DNA of 11,453 nucleotides from assembly GCA_016934135.1 (NCBI GenBank), contig JAFGTK010000255.1, forward strand, positions 1 through 11,453. The letters run 5' to 3'. This DNA is from Deltaproteobacteria bacterium (GTDB lineage: Bacteria; Desulfobacterota; Desulfomonilia; UBA1062). Both the position numbers and the translations under genes were made by a program. Shown one piece after another: positions 1 through 6,388 of this stretch (position 1 is its first letter; each line of letters opens with the position of its first letter). The notes under the pieces are model-generated. The model ran no database searches, was not told where the DNA came from, and saw only the letters and a program-made list of their open reading frames with translations.

Positions 1-330
1 AACATTGAGGCCCATCTCCATTAGCTGAATTGCCAGGTACAGGTTGCGCTGAAGGTTGGATGCGTCCAGTATATCAATTACCATGGCAGGTTTCTCGTTC
101 AAGAGAAAATCCCTGGCAACCGCTTCTTCCATGGAATAGGGACTCAGGGAATAGGTGCCCGGCAGATCCACGATCTCGATATTGATGCCGTCCTTTGCAT
201 AGGTGCCCTGTTTCTTCTCCACAGTCACTCCCGGGTAATTGCCCACATGCTGTCTTGCCCCGGTGAGTACGTTGAACAAGGTGGTTTTGCCGGAATTTGG
301 GTTGCCTGCCAAAGCGATTCTTGCCTGCAT
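1..330 (-). CDS. feoB: FeoB ferrous iron transporter, N-terminal GTPase part (cut by left edge)
   Basis: FeoB is the inner-membrane Fe(II) transporter, with an N-terminal cytoplasmic G-protein domain. Only the first 110 codons are present; the frame is open to base 1, so the rest lies outside the window. The visible part is the GTPase domain: G1/P-loop GNPNSGKT at residues 9-16, G2 threonine T36 in PGVTVEKK, G3 DLPG at 55-58, and the family-typical stretch DILDASNLQRNLYLA from residue 86. The G4 NxxD motif and the membrane domain are not visible. The ATG at 330 shares its A with the feoA stop (TGATG), the usual sign of translational coupling. The GTPase motifs together with the feoA neighbour make the identification secure. 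Whether the full gene is intact cannot be judged. Confidence 0.96.
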   Translation of the reverse strand, partial: MQARIALAGNPNSGKTTLFNVLTGARQHVGNYPGVTVEKKQGTYAKDGINIEIVDLPGTYSLSPYSMEEAVARDFLLNEKPAMVIDILDASNLQRNLYLAIQLMEMGLNV

Positions 331-563
331 CAGTTCACCTCCACTTCGATATAGTCGGCCTCGTTGTTGCGGAGTGTCAGGGTAAAGCCCATGATCCTGA
401 GCGCTACGGGATCTAACAGCGGGGCGCGGCCCATGATCGTGACCTGAGTGCCCGGAAACAGACCCATATCACGGATACGGCGGCCAAGTTCGCCTTGTGC
501 CTTGACGCTGACTATCTTACCGCTCTGATTTTCTTTCATATGACGCATACTGACCTTTGCCAT
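330..563 (-). CDS. feoA: FeoA ferrous iron transport accessory protein
   Basis: A 77-residue SH3-like cytoplasmic protein that works with FeoB in Fe(II) uptake. The sequence has the FeoA signature: GELGRRIRDMGLFPG at residues 24-38, then TIMGRAPLLDPVALRIMG from 42, and a final strand YIEVEV. The start at 563 is chosen because AGGAGG lies 6 nt upstream and the protein then begins MAKVSMRHM. The frame stays open to 608, but that extension is not FeoA-like. The stop overlaps the feoB start by one base. The gene is divergent from a MarR-type regulator, and the shared upstream region holds several inverted repeats, so control by an operator-binding repressor is likely. The iron regulator itself (Fur or DtxR type) is not encoded here. 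Confidence 0.95.
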   Translation of the reverse strand: MAKVSMRHMKENQSGKIVSVKAQGELGRRIRDMGLFPGTQVTIMGRAPLLDPVALRIMGFTLTLRNNEADYIEVEVN

Positions 564-589
564 ACATACCTCCTGAAGAACGAATATAA

Positions 590-607
590 TGTTAGAGTCA
601 GCTAACA
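590..607. promoter_or_regulatory. Inverted repeat upstream of feoA (candidate operator)
   Basis: Perfect 6-bp arms TGTTAG and CTAACA separated by 6 bp, 27 bp before the feoA start codon. On the minus strand a TTGACA box sits at 627-622. With a 17-bp spacer, the matching -10 position (604-599, TAGCTG, a poor -10) falls inside the repeat. A protein bound here would therefore contact the promoter or the early transcribed region of feoAB. The TTAG/CTAA half-sites resemble those ahead of marR (777-789) and the hydrolase (1289-1303). Binding is inferred; only the symmetry is seen. Confidence 0.45.
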
Positions 608-653
608 AATAGAAATGGCAGTGTCAATATAAAAAAAGGTAATTCTAACAAAG

Positions 654-703
654 ATAGTATAAACTAACTATAATAATGCATGGAGATGTACTGCAATGCA
701 TTA
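654..703. repeat. Two further inverted repeats in the feoA-marR intergenic region
   Basis: ATAGT (654-658) is mirrored by ACTAT (667-671), and TAATGCAT (674-681) is mirrored perfectly by ATGCATTA (696-703) with a 14-bp spacer. A TATAAT box on the plus strand (669-674) lies between them, with a weak CTAACA at 645-650 as a possible -35 (18-bp spacer); this could drive marR with a long leader. A TATACT on the minus strand (661-656) could be a -10 for feoA. The region is very AT-rich, so single boxes mean little. The 8-bp repeat is the more notable item and may be an operator or a small hairpin. Confidence 0.35.
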
Positions 704-761
704 AAAAGGCAAGGTTGCAGGCAGATAAGAATCCATAAACAAGGAATGGTAACAATCCATA

Positions 762-790
762 TTGACATTTTTTAAATTAGCAGCTAAACA
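762..790 (+). promoter_or_regulatory. Candidate marR promoter with embedded operator
   Basis: TTGACA at 762-767 is followed after 17 bp by a weak TAAACA (785-790). The spacer and -10 region contain the palindrome TTAGC-A-GCTAA (777-787). TTAGCAGCTAAAC (777-789) matches the sequence ahead of the hydrolase (1291-1303) in 12 of 13 positions, so a common regulator is likely and MarR autorepression is the simple model. If this promoter is used, transcription starts near the ATG at 798 and the mRNA is nearly leaderless, which fits the absence of a Shine-Dalgarno there. The same TTG could instead be read as a start codon (see the regulator). Confidence 0.45.
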
Positions 791-797
791 ATTAAAC

Positions 798-1271
798 ATG
801 GATGTTAAAGAGGCAGTGATTGTCAGGCTTATCGAACAGTTTCTGCGGATTAACAACAAGTTCAATCTTTTTGAAAAGACCCCGATGAATTTTGGGATTG
901 AAGAACTGCTGTATCCGTCCGAAATCCATACCATAGACGCTATAGGCAGGAAACGGGATATCAATGTAACAGCTCTTGCCAAGATACTGGGCATTACCAA
1001 GGGAGCGGTCTCGCAGATGATCTCCAGGCTGGGAAAAAAAGGTCTGGTTATTAGGCAGAAACAGGGAGGAAATGAAAAAGAGGTTGTGGTCCGTCTTACT
1101 CCCAAGGGCTGGAAAGCATATGACGGCCACGAAAGATTTCATCAGGACATGCTTGCAGGCCTGATGGACTATCTGAGGGGTATACCGATGGAAGACTTTT
1201 ACCGGTTCCAGGAGATCCTCAGCAAGATCGAGTACCACTATGACTCGCACCTGGAAAAGGTTTCCGGGTAA
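798..1271 (+). CDS. MarR-family transcriptional regulator
   Basis: A 157-residue dimeric winged-helix DNA-binding regulator; MarR proteins usually repress nearby genes until a small molecule binds. The helix-turn-helix lies at about residues 54-83 (INVTALAKILGITKGAVSQM, then SRLGKKGLV). The beta wing follows at 84-104 and ends in the family-typical RLTPKGWKAY. Helices at both ends (5-25 and 112-152) would form the dimer interface. The start is uncertain. ATG 798 gives a standard MarR N-terminus but has no Shine-Dalgarno; TTG 762 would add 12 residues, but it coincides with a TTGACA box and also lacks a well-placed ribosome site. The gene is divergent from feoAB and 58 bp upstream of the hydrolase, with related inverted repeats on both sides. 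The ligand cannot be told from sequence. Confidence 0.88.
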   Translation: MDVKEAVIVRLIEQFLRINNKFNLFEKTPMNFGIEELLYPSEIHTIDAIGRKRDINVTALAKILGITKGAVSQMISRLGKKGLVIRQKQGGNEKEVVVRLTPKGWKAYDGHERFHQDMLAGLMDYLRGIPMEDFYRFQEILSKIEYHYDSHLEKVSG

Positions 1272-1288
1272 ATTTTTTTGCATATTAA

Positions 1289-1309
1289 GTTTAGCAGGTA
1301 AACTATAAA
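1289..1309 (+). promoter_or_regulatory. Operator and -10 element ahead of the alpha/beta hydrolase
   Basis: A perfect inverted repeat GTTTA-GCAGG-TAAAC (1289-1303) abuts TATAAA (1304-1309), a good -10 box. Transcription from it would start near 1316, just before the strong AAGGAGG ribosome site at 1318-1324. No convincing -35 is seen (TTGCAT at 1278 would need a 20-bp spacer). The repeat occupies the spacer, so a bound repressor would block polymerase. It shares TTAGCAGsTAAAC (s = C or G) with the marR promoter. The role is inferred. Confidence 0.45.
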
Positions 1310-1329
1310 CCTCTGAAAAGGAGGACAGT

Positions 1330-2541
1330 ATGGCCATGATAAATATAAATCACGGTGTAAAAAGACTATTCAGATCACAGGCCTTTCACTACCAGGCATT
1401 GCGGACCATGGGGCATACCCTGGGCGCAGATCCGGGAGAATGCCTTTTAGCGATAGGCACTATCAGGGACAAGGACCCTGATAGCTGGTATGAAGGCTGG
1501 CAGAAAATCGGGAAACAGTGTGAAGAATGGGCTGAAAAGGCCCTGGATGATCAAAGTAAAGGGCAGGCATATCTCCGTGCCTCGAATTACTGCCGCAGCA
1601 GTGAATTCTTCCTGCATCCTTGTGATGCACGGAAAATAGCCACCTATAACAAGAGTGCAGCGATGTTCGTGAAGGGCATCTCGAGCCTGAAGATTCAACA
1701 CGAAGTCTGGCACGTTCCCTATGAAAATGCTTCAATGCGGGTGTATTTCTTCCCGGGCGATGCCGGTAAACCTCTGATCCTGGTCTGCGGGGGATATGAT
1801 TCCACCAACGAGGAAAGCTTTTTCTGGATCGGCCAGGCCGCAGTTGCACGCGGGTATCCTTGTATCATGTTTGAAGGTCCGGGCCAGTCGAACATGATCC
1901 GTCAATACAATATCAAGTTTACCCCGGCATGGGAAAGGCCGGTAAAGAGTGTACTTGATTATACTGAAAAGCAGAAACCCGAGCTTGCTTCCTCAAAGAA
2001 GATCCTCTTCGGTATCAGCCTGGGCGGCCGCCTGGTTCCGCGTGCAGCAGCCTGCGAAAAGAGGATCGATGCACTGGTGATATTCGGCGGTGCATTCTAT
2101 GATGCGCATAGAACCGCCCTCAACCAGGCCCCATATATTGCCCGGCTCATATACAGCCTGGGTCTGAAGAAGCTGTTCAATCTGCTGTCCAGGGTCAAGG
2201 TGAGACATGATATTGCCCTGAACTGGGCCATCAACAACGGATGCTGGACCATGGAGGCGGATAATGCCTATGATCTCATCAAGAACTTCCACTTGTATAA
2301 TCTGGATGATTATGCAGACGATATCACCTGTGATGTACTTTTACTGCACGGAGAAAACGACCATTTCTACTGCGAAAAGGATATGCTGCCGTTCAGAAAC
2401 CGGCTCATAAACGCCCGCAGCTTTACCATGCATACCTTCCGTTCTAACGATGGATCAGCTGCCCATTGCCAGGCCGGGGCCATCCGGCAGGCCGAACTTG
2501 TATTTTTTGACTGGATCAGGAGAGTATGCATGGCTGACTGA
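1330..2541 (+). CDS. Alpha/beta hydrolase of the FrsA / DHPON-hydrolase type
   Basis: A 403-residue cytoplasmic serine hydrolase with no signal peptide. The likely catalytic triad is Ser230 in the nucleophile elbow GISLGG (228-233), Asp344 in LLHGEND, and His379 in SAAHCQAG. GGYDSTNEE (154-162) lies where the oxyanion loop is expected. About 120 N-terminal residues, with SWYEGW (52-57), GQAYLRASNYCRSSEFFL (78-95) and several helices, form the lid region known from 2,6-dihydroxypseudooxynicotine hydrolase, FrsA and related fungal polyketide hydrolases. Some of these cut C-C bonds in diketone substrates and others are esterases. The start at 1330 has AAGGAGG 5 nt upstream. The gene follows the MarR regulator with a candidate operator between them, suggesting induction by its substrate or a related compound. 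The substrate is unknown; FrsA itself is a less likely identity. Confidence 0.85.
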   Translation: MAMININHGVKRLFRSQAFHYQALRTMGHTLGADPGECLLAIGTIRDKDPDSWYEGWQKIGKQCEEWAEKALDDQSKGQAYLRASNYCRSSEFFLHPCDARKIATYNKSAAMFVKGISSLKIQHEVWHVPYENASMRVYFFPGDAGKPLILVCGGYDSTNEESFFWIGQAAVARGYPCIMFEGPGQSNMIRQYNIKFTPAWERPVKSVLDYTEKQKPELASSKKILFGISLGGRLVPRAAACEKRIDALVIFGGAFYDAHRTALNQAPYIARLIYSLGLKKLFNLLSRVKVRHDIALNWAINNGCWTMEADNAYDLIKNFHLYNLDDYADDITCDVLLLHGENDHFYCEKDMLPFRNRLINARSFTMHTFRSNDGSAAHCQAGAIRQAELVFFDWIRRVCMAD

Positions 2542-2567
2542 GGACAAATAATGTCCATATCCTCTTA

Positions 2568-2591
2568 ATTGCCTCTCAGGGGTGGTTTTTA
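2568..2591 (+). terminator. Possible weak terminator after the hydrolase
   Basis: ATTGCCTC (2568-2575) can pair with GGGGTGGT (2579-2586) across a 3-nt loop if several G-U pairs are allowed, and a short T-rich run follows (2587-2591). The stem is poor because of its wobble pairs, so partial read-through into the FIST gene remains possible. It lies 27 bp after the hydrolase stop. Confidence 0.25.
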
Positions 2592-2712
2592 TCCAATAAT
2601 CATCGATCCTTAGTTTGCTTGATGGATATGCGGAATGCATTTCAAGTATTCAATTCATAAAGTCGATAAAAACAGTGATTGCCCTAAATTCTTTAATAAA
2701 AGGATCATGGAA

Positions 2713-3891
2713 ATGATTGGTGTTGGACACAGTACAGCTAAGAATCCTTTCAGGGCAGCACATGAGGCGGCATCATCCGCTCTTTCCCGGATTAAAGGCC
2801 AGGCGTGTCACTCCTGTATGGTTTTTTCTACAGTGGGGTATCCGCAAAAGACACTGCTTGAAGAGATAAAGAAAGAGGTGGGAGACGTTCCCATGGTCGG
2901 GTGTTCCGGTTCAGGTGTGATAGCACCGTCCGTAGCAGATGAAAGCAACCACTGTGTGGCTGTTCTGGCGATGGCTGATCCAAGGATTCATCTTCATACA
3001 TCGGGATACCCGGATGTGACGGGTTCGTCCGATGCAGGAAGGATCGTGGGGGAGGCTCTAGGCAGAAATTTCAGGGATGATGCACGGTGTGTCCTGCTTT
3101 TTTCCTGCGGACTTGATACCCTGGTCGATGACCTGGTTCCCGAGATTGAAAAAAATATCGGGCATGAACTGCCTATTATAGGCGGACTGGCTGCAGACAA
3201 CCTGCTCAGGGACAAAACATACCAGTATCATGACTGGGAGGTATATGAAGGCGGAATCTCTGCAGCCCTCATGAGCGGTGATTTTGATCTGATCACGGAT
3301 GTAAGCCACGGCTGTGTGCCCATAGGCCTGGAAATGGAGGTGACAAAAGTCGATGCCAACCGGGTTTATGAGATAGATGATCGTCCGGTCCTGGATGTCA
3401 TGATAGAGTGTGTTGGAGACGGCATTGTCAGGGATTTCGGGAAAGCCGCCCTGCATTTCTGCATAGGCCAGCAAAGCGATCCTGATCTTATCGAATACTA
3501 CGATAAATACAGTATCCGCTATATCGCCAAGCTTTATCCGGAGGACGGGTCCATATCTCTTCCAGTGAAGATGAAAAAAGGAGACAAGATATGGCTGACC
3601 AGAAGGGACCGCGACAAGATGTTTGCTGCATGTCACAGCAGTATAAACAAGCTACAAAAGAAGATTGAAGAAAAGAGCCCTTTTCTCGTTCTGGATATAA
3701 ATTGTGTGGGCAGAGGCAAGATAGTCCTCGCAGATAAAGAGAAGAATGATCTTCTGAGCTCTTTTCAGACAAGACTGGCGCCGGGGATTCCATGGATAGG
3801 GTTTTTCTCTTATGGTGAATTCTGCCCGGTAGAAAAAAGAAATACTTTTCATAATTATACAGAGGTCCTCGCACTGTTTGTCTGGCGGTAA
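2713..3891 (+). CDS. FIST-domain sensory protein (FIST_N + FIST_C)
   Basis: A soluble FIST protein of 392 residues, a class proposed to sense small ligands and often encoded beside signal-transduction genes. The N-terminal domain opens with GVGHST (residues 3-8) and contains the typical VGCSGSGVI (62-70, like the common GCSTAG) and LPIIGGLAADN (153-163). The C-terminal domain spans about 219-392 and ends with IGFFSYGEFCP (362-372) and NTFHNYTEVLALF (377-389). ATG 2713 is preferred because AAAAGGA lies 8 nt upstream and the domain starts at once. The frame is open from ATG 2635, whose extra 26 residues look unrelated, and ATG 2707 is also possible. The protein has about 12 cysteines, more than expected for a plain cytosolic protein. 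It has no transmembrane segment. The next gene, a hybrid kinase, starts within or just after its stop, so the two probably form one sensory unit. The ligand is unknown. Confidence 0.9.
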   Translation: MIGVGHSTAKNPFRAAHEAASSALSRIKGQACHSCMVFSTVGYPQKTLLEEIKKEVGDVPMVGCSGSGVIAPSVADESNHCVAVLAMADPRIHLHTSGYPDVTGSSDAGRIVGEALGRNFRDDARCVLLFSCGLDTLVDDLVPEIEKNIGHELPIIGGLAADNLLRDKTYQYHDWEVYEGGISAALMSGDFDLITDVSHGCVPIGLEMEVTKVDANRVYEIDDRPVLDVMIECVGDGIVRDFGKAALHFCIGQQSDPDLIEYYDKYSIRYIAKLYPEDGSISLPVKMKKGDKIWLTRRDRDKMFAACHSSINKLQKKIEEKSPFLVLDINCVGRGKIVLADKEKNDLLSSFQTRLAPGIPWIGFFSYGEFCPVEKRNTFHNYTEVLALFVWR

Positions 3892-6187
3892 GTATAACGT
3901 GGAAAACAAAGAGATTGGTTCACAGAGCACAGGAAGTCTTCTTAACCAGATCAAGGTTCTAAAAGATCAGGTAAAAAAGCTCACAGCAGGAGAGCTTCAT
4001 CAGTACGATCTCCAGTTGAAGCTGGACAGCCAGCTGAAGACACAGGAAGAGATCATCAAGCTGGGGCAGAAGATCCAGACCTTACACAGTGAAAAGGAGA
4101 TCGCCGAGCTTGTAACACATGCACTTGTCGAGAGTTTTGAATATGAGAAGGCCCTGATGCTCCTGCTGGATGAATCTTCCGGCGGATTGTCTCTCACAGG
4201 GATGGATGGATATTATGAGGGGCAGGAATATGAACATATAGAAAGTTATTTTGGTGATCTTGCGGGGATGTTTGAGAATAATGGGATATCAGGTACCATT
4301 GTTCAACAGGAATTGCCTGTGTCTGTAATGGGTATGGACAGTCGTGTGTTGATTTTATGCAGAGTAGGTCAGGGTGATATATTGGGTGCGATTGTTTTCG
4401 GCAACTCCCGTGAAAACATCTCCTATCATAGAGCCATCGAGCAGGAGGACTTCACGCTGTTTGAAACCATACAGAGGATCACATCCACGGCACTTGAAAA
4501 TGTACTGTTGTACAGGCAATTGAATTTGGAGAGAGAAGGTCTCAGAAGAGCGCGTGACAATCTGAGAAACCTGAACGACGAACTGGAGCAGATCGTTCAG
4601 GAAAGGACCTCGGAGCTTGCAGAATCAAGGGAAGAATACCGAATGCTCTATCTTGAATCCGAAAGGACGAGCCGTAAATACCGTACCCTGTTGGATTTCA
4701 CTGCTGATCCGATCGTAGTGTACGATAACAGAGGGCTGCCCATTTATGTAAACCCTGCTTTTGTACGCGTTTTCGGCTGGGAATCAGATGATGTTCAGGG
4801 CAGGTCTATCGATTTCATTCCGCCGGGCGGTGAAAAAGATGCAGAAAGCCTCGATGATCTGGTTGCGAGGGGTGATAAGATATCCAATTATGAGACAAAG
4901 CGCCTGACAAAAGACGGAAGGGAAATGGATGTAAGCATAAGTGCGGCAGCACATTTCGATGAAAAGGGTGCTTATGCAGGCAGCATCTATCATCTCAGAG
5001 ACATAACAGAGATGAAGCGAATAGAGGGGAATCTTATAAGGATTCAGAAACTTGAATCCATCGGACTGCTGGCGGGCGGGATTGCACATGACTTCAACAA
5101 TATTCTCTCCGGAATCCTCATGAATACCCAGATGGCCCAGTTGAAAGCCGACAGGGGTGATGACATATCAGGGTCTTTAAAGGGCATTGAAAAGTCCACA
5201 GAAAGGGCTGTGAAGCTTACACAGCAGCTGCTGACGTTTGCAAAAGGCGGATCACCTGTAAAGAAAATCGCCTCAATTGATAAATTTACGAGAGAAGTCA
5301 TTGAGTTTGTCCTTCACGGTTCCAATCTGAAATGCGAGTTTGATGTAGGAGATAATCTCTGGGCTGTTGAGATAGATGACGGACAGATGAACCAGGTGAT
5401 CTACAACCTGATAATCAATGCCCAGCAGACCATGCCGGATGGTGGGACGATAAGGATCGGCATGGAGAATGTAACCCTGGACGAAATGCCTGAAGGCAAT
5501 AAGACGCAGAAAGCCAGGGAGGATAAATTCGTCAGGATATCCATACAGGACACAGGTGAGGGAATACCTGAAAAAAATCTCTGCAAGATATTCGACCCAT
5601 ACTTCTCCACCAAAGATACCGGCACGGGTCTGGGACTGGCAACTACATATTCAATCATCAGCAAACACAATGGGTATATTACTGTTGATTCAAAAGTGGG
5701 TGTCGGTTCCACCTTCACTATTTATCTTCCTGCGTCAACCAAGACACTGCCTCATTCTGATTATAAGGAAGAGCAGGGATGCCCTCATGAAGGGAAAGGA
5801 TCTGTCCTGGTCATGGACGATGAAGAAATTATCAGGGATCTCCTTTGTGAAATGATTGTCGGCATGGGATACAGGGCGGAAAAGGCAGGGCACGGTCATG
5901 AAGCACTCGAGATGCATATGAAGGCAAAACATGAAGGTCAACCCTATGACATCGTGATCATGGACCTCACAATCCCCGGAGGGATGGGCGGCAGGGAAAC
6001 CATAGCAGAGATCAGGAAGACGGACCCGGATATCAGGGCTATTGTGTCGAGCGGGTATTCGAATGATCCCATCATGGCCGACTATAAAAAATACGGATTT
6101 GACGGAGTATTGAAAAAGCCTTTCAAGATAGAGGACCTTCAGAACATGCTTAATGAAATAAGTGGAATAACAGATAGTTCCAAATAA
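3878..6187 (+). CDS. Cytosolic hybrid histidine kinase: coiled coil-GAF-coiled coil-PAS-HisKA-HATPase-REC
   Basis: A 769-residue kinase with no membrane segment or signal peptide. Its order is: coiled coil (about 20-65), GAF-like domain (about 66-212), coiled coil (213-265), PAS (about 266-380), dimerization/phosphoacceptor domain with His404 in GGIAHDFNN, and ATPase with N-box Asn514 (LIINAQQTMP), G1 Asp558 (DTGEG) and G2 TGTGLGL (581-587). A C-terminal receiver (about 642-765) carries acidic pair Asp647/Asp648, phosphoacceptor Asp696 (IVIMDLTIPGG), Ser724/Ser725 and Lys747 (LKKPF). All catalytic residues are present. Numbering is from TTG 3878, which overlaps the FIST stop by 14 bp and has GAGGT 11 nt upstream. 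GTG 3899, 7 nt after that stop, is an equally good start and would remove 7 residues. It is clearly coupled to the FIST gene. No response regulator or DNA-binding output is encoded nearby, so phosphate must pass to an unlinked partner. Confidence 0.94.
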   Translation: MSGGKYNVENKEIGSQSTGSLLNQIKVLKDQVKKLTAGELHQYDLQLKLDSQLKTQEEIIKLGQKIQTLHSEKEIAELVTHALVESFEYEKALMLLLDESSGGLSLTGMDGYYEGQEYEHIESYFGDLAGMFENNGISGTIVQQELPVSVMGMDSRVLILCRVGQGDILGAIVFGNSRENISYHRAIEQEDFTLFETIQRITSTALENVLLYRQLNLEREGLRRARDNLRNLNDELEQIVQERTSELAESREEYRMLYLESERTSRKYRTLLDFTADPIVVYDNRGLPIYVNPAFVRVFGWESDDVQGRSIDFIPPGGEKDAESLDDLVARGDKISNYETKRLTKDGREMDVSISAAAHFDEKGAYAGSIYHLRDITEMKRIEGNLIRIQKLESIGLLAGGIAHDFNNILSGILMNTQMAQLKADRGDDISGSLKGIEKSTERAVKLTQQLLTFAKGGSPVKKIASIDKFTREVIEFVLHGSNLKCEFDVGDNLWAVEIDDGQMNQVIYNLIINAQQTMPDGGTIRIGMENVTLDEMPEGNKTQKAREDKFVRISIQDTGEGIPEKNLCKIFDPYFSTKDTGTGLGLATTYSIISKHNGYITVDSKVGVGSTFTIYLPASTKTLPHSDYKEEQGCPHEGKGSVLVMDDEEIIRDLLCEMIVGMGYRAEKAGHGHEALEMHMKAKHEGQPYDIVIMDLTIPGGMGGRETIAEIRKTDPDIRAIVSSGYSNDPIMADYKKYGFDGVLKKPFKIEDLQNMLNEISGITDSSK

Positions 6188-6229
6188 ATAACCCTCCAGG
6201 ATATCAAATCCATTTAAGTTACACCCACA

Positions 6230-6256
6230 TTGAATTTTTTAAGCTGGGTTTATACT
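6230..6256 (+). promoter_or_regulatory. Weak candidate promoter upstream of the lpxR-like gene
   Basis: TTGAAT (6230-6235) and TATACT (6251-6256, 5 of 6 matches to a -10) are separated by only 15 bp, shorter than ideal. The 201-bp gap between the kinase and the lpxR-like gene holds no other gene. It contains no convincing terminator, so read-through from the kinase is also possible. The decamer GTTTATACTA at 6249-6258 also occurs on the minus strand upstream of feoA (663-654), but in AT-rich DNA this may be chance. Confidence 0.25.
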
Positions 6257-6388
6257 AATTTATGCGCTAGAGATGGAATAAGCCGGAATAGCGTGGTGCA
6301 GGGATGTTCTGAGCAACTCGGGGCATACGTGCATGATATCGAACATGATATTATTATGATTCAATGAAGCTGACAGGAAAATCGTACC

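Noticed and set aside
590..607. Call of a DtxR/IdeR iron box on the TGTTAG...CTAACA repeat
   Set aside because: Half-sites are similar, but the 6-bp spacing and lack of the flanking TTAGG/CCTAA pattern do not match the known box, and similar repeats lie at the MarR gene instead.
792..1337. Long open frame on the minus strand opposite the MarR gene (also 701-1105)
   Set aside because: It is antisense to a clear MarR coding sequence, has no ribosome site or recognisable domain, and ends in the regulatory gaps.
3058..3636. 192-codon open frame on the minus strand opposite the FIST gene
   Set aside because: Shadow of a well-supported FIST coding sequence; its translation has no family motif.
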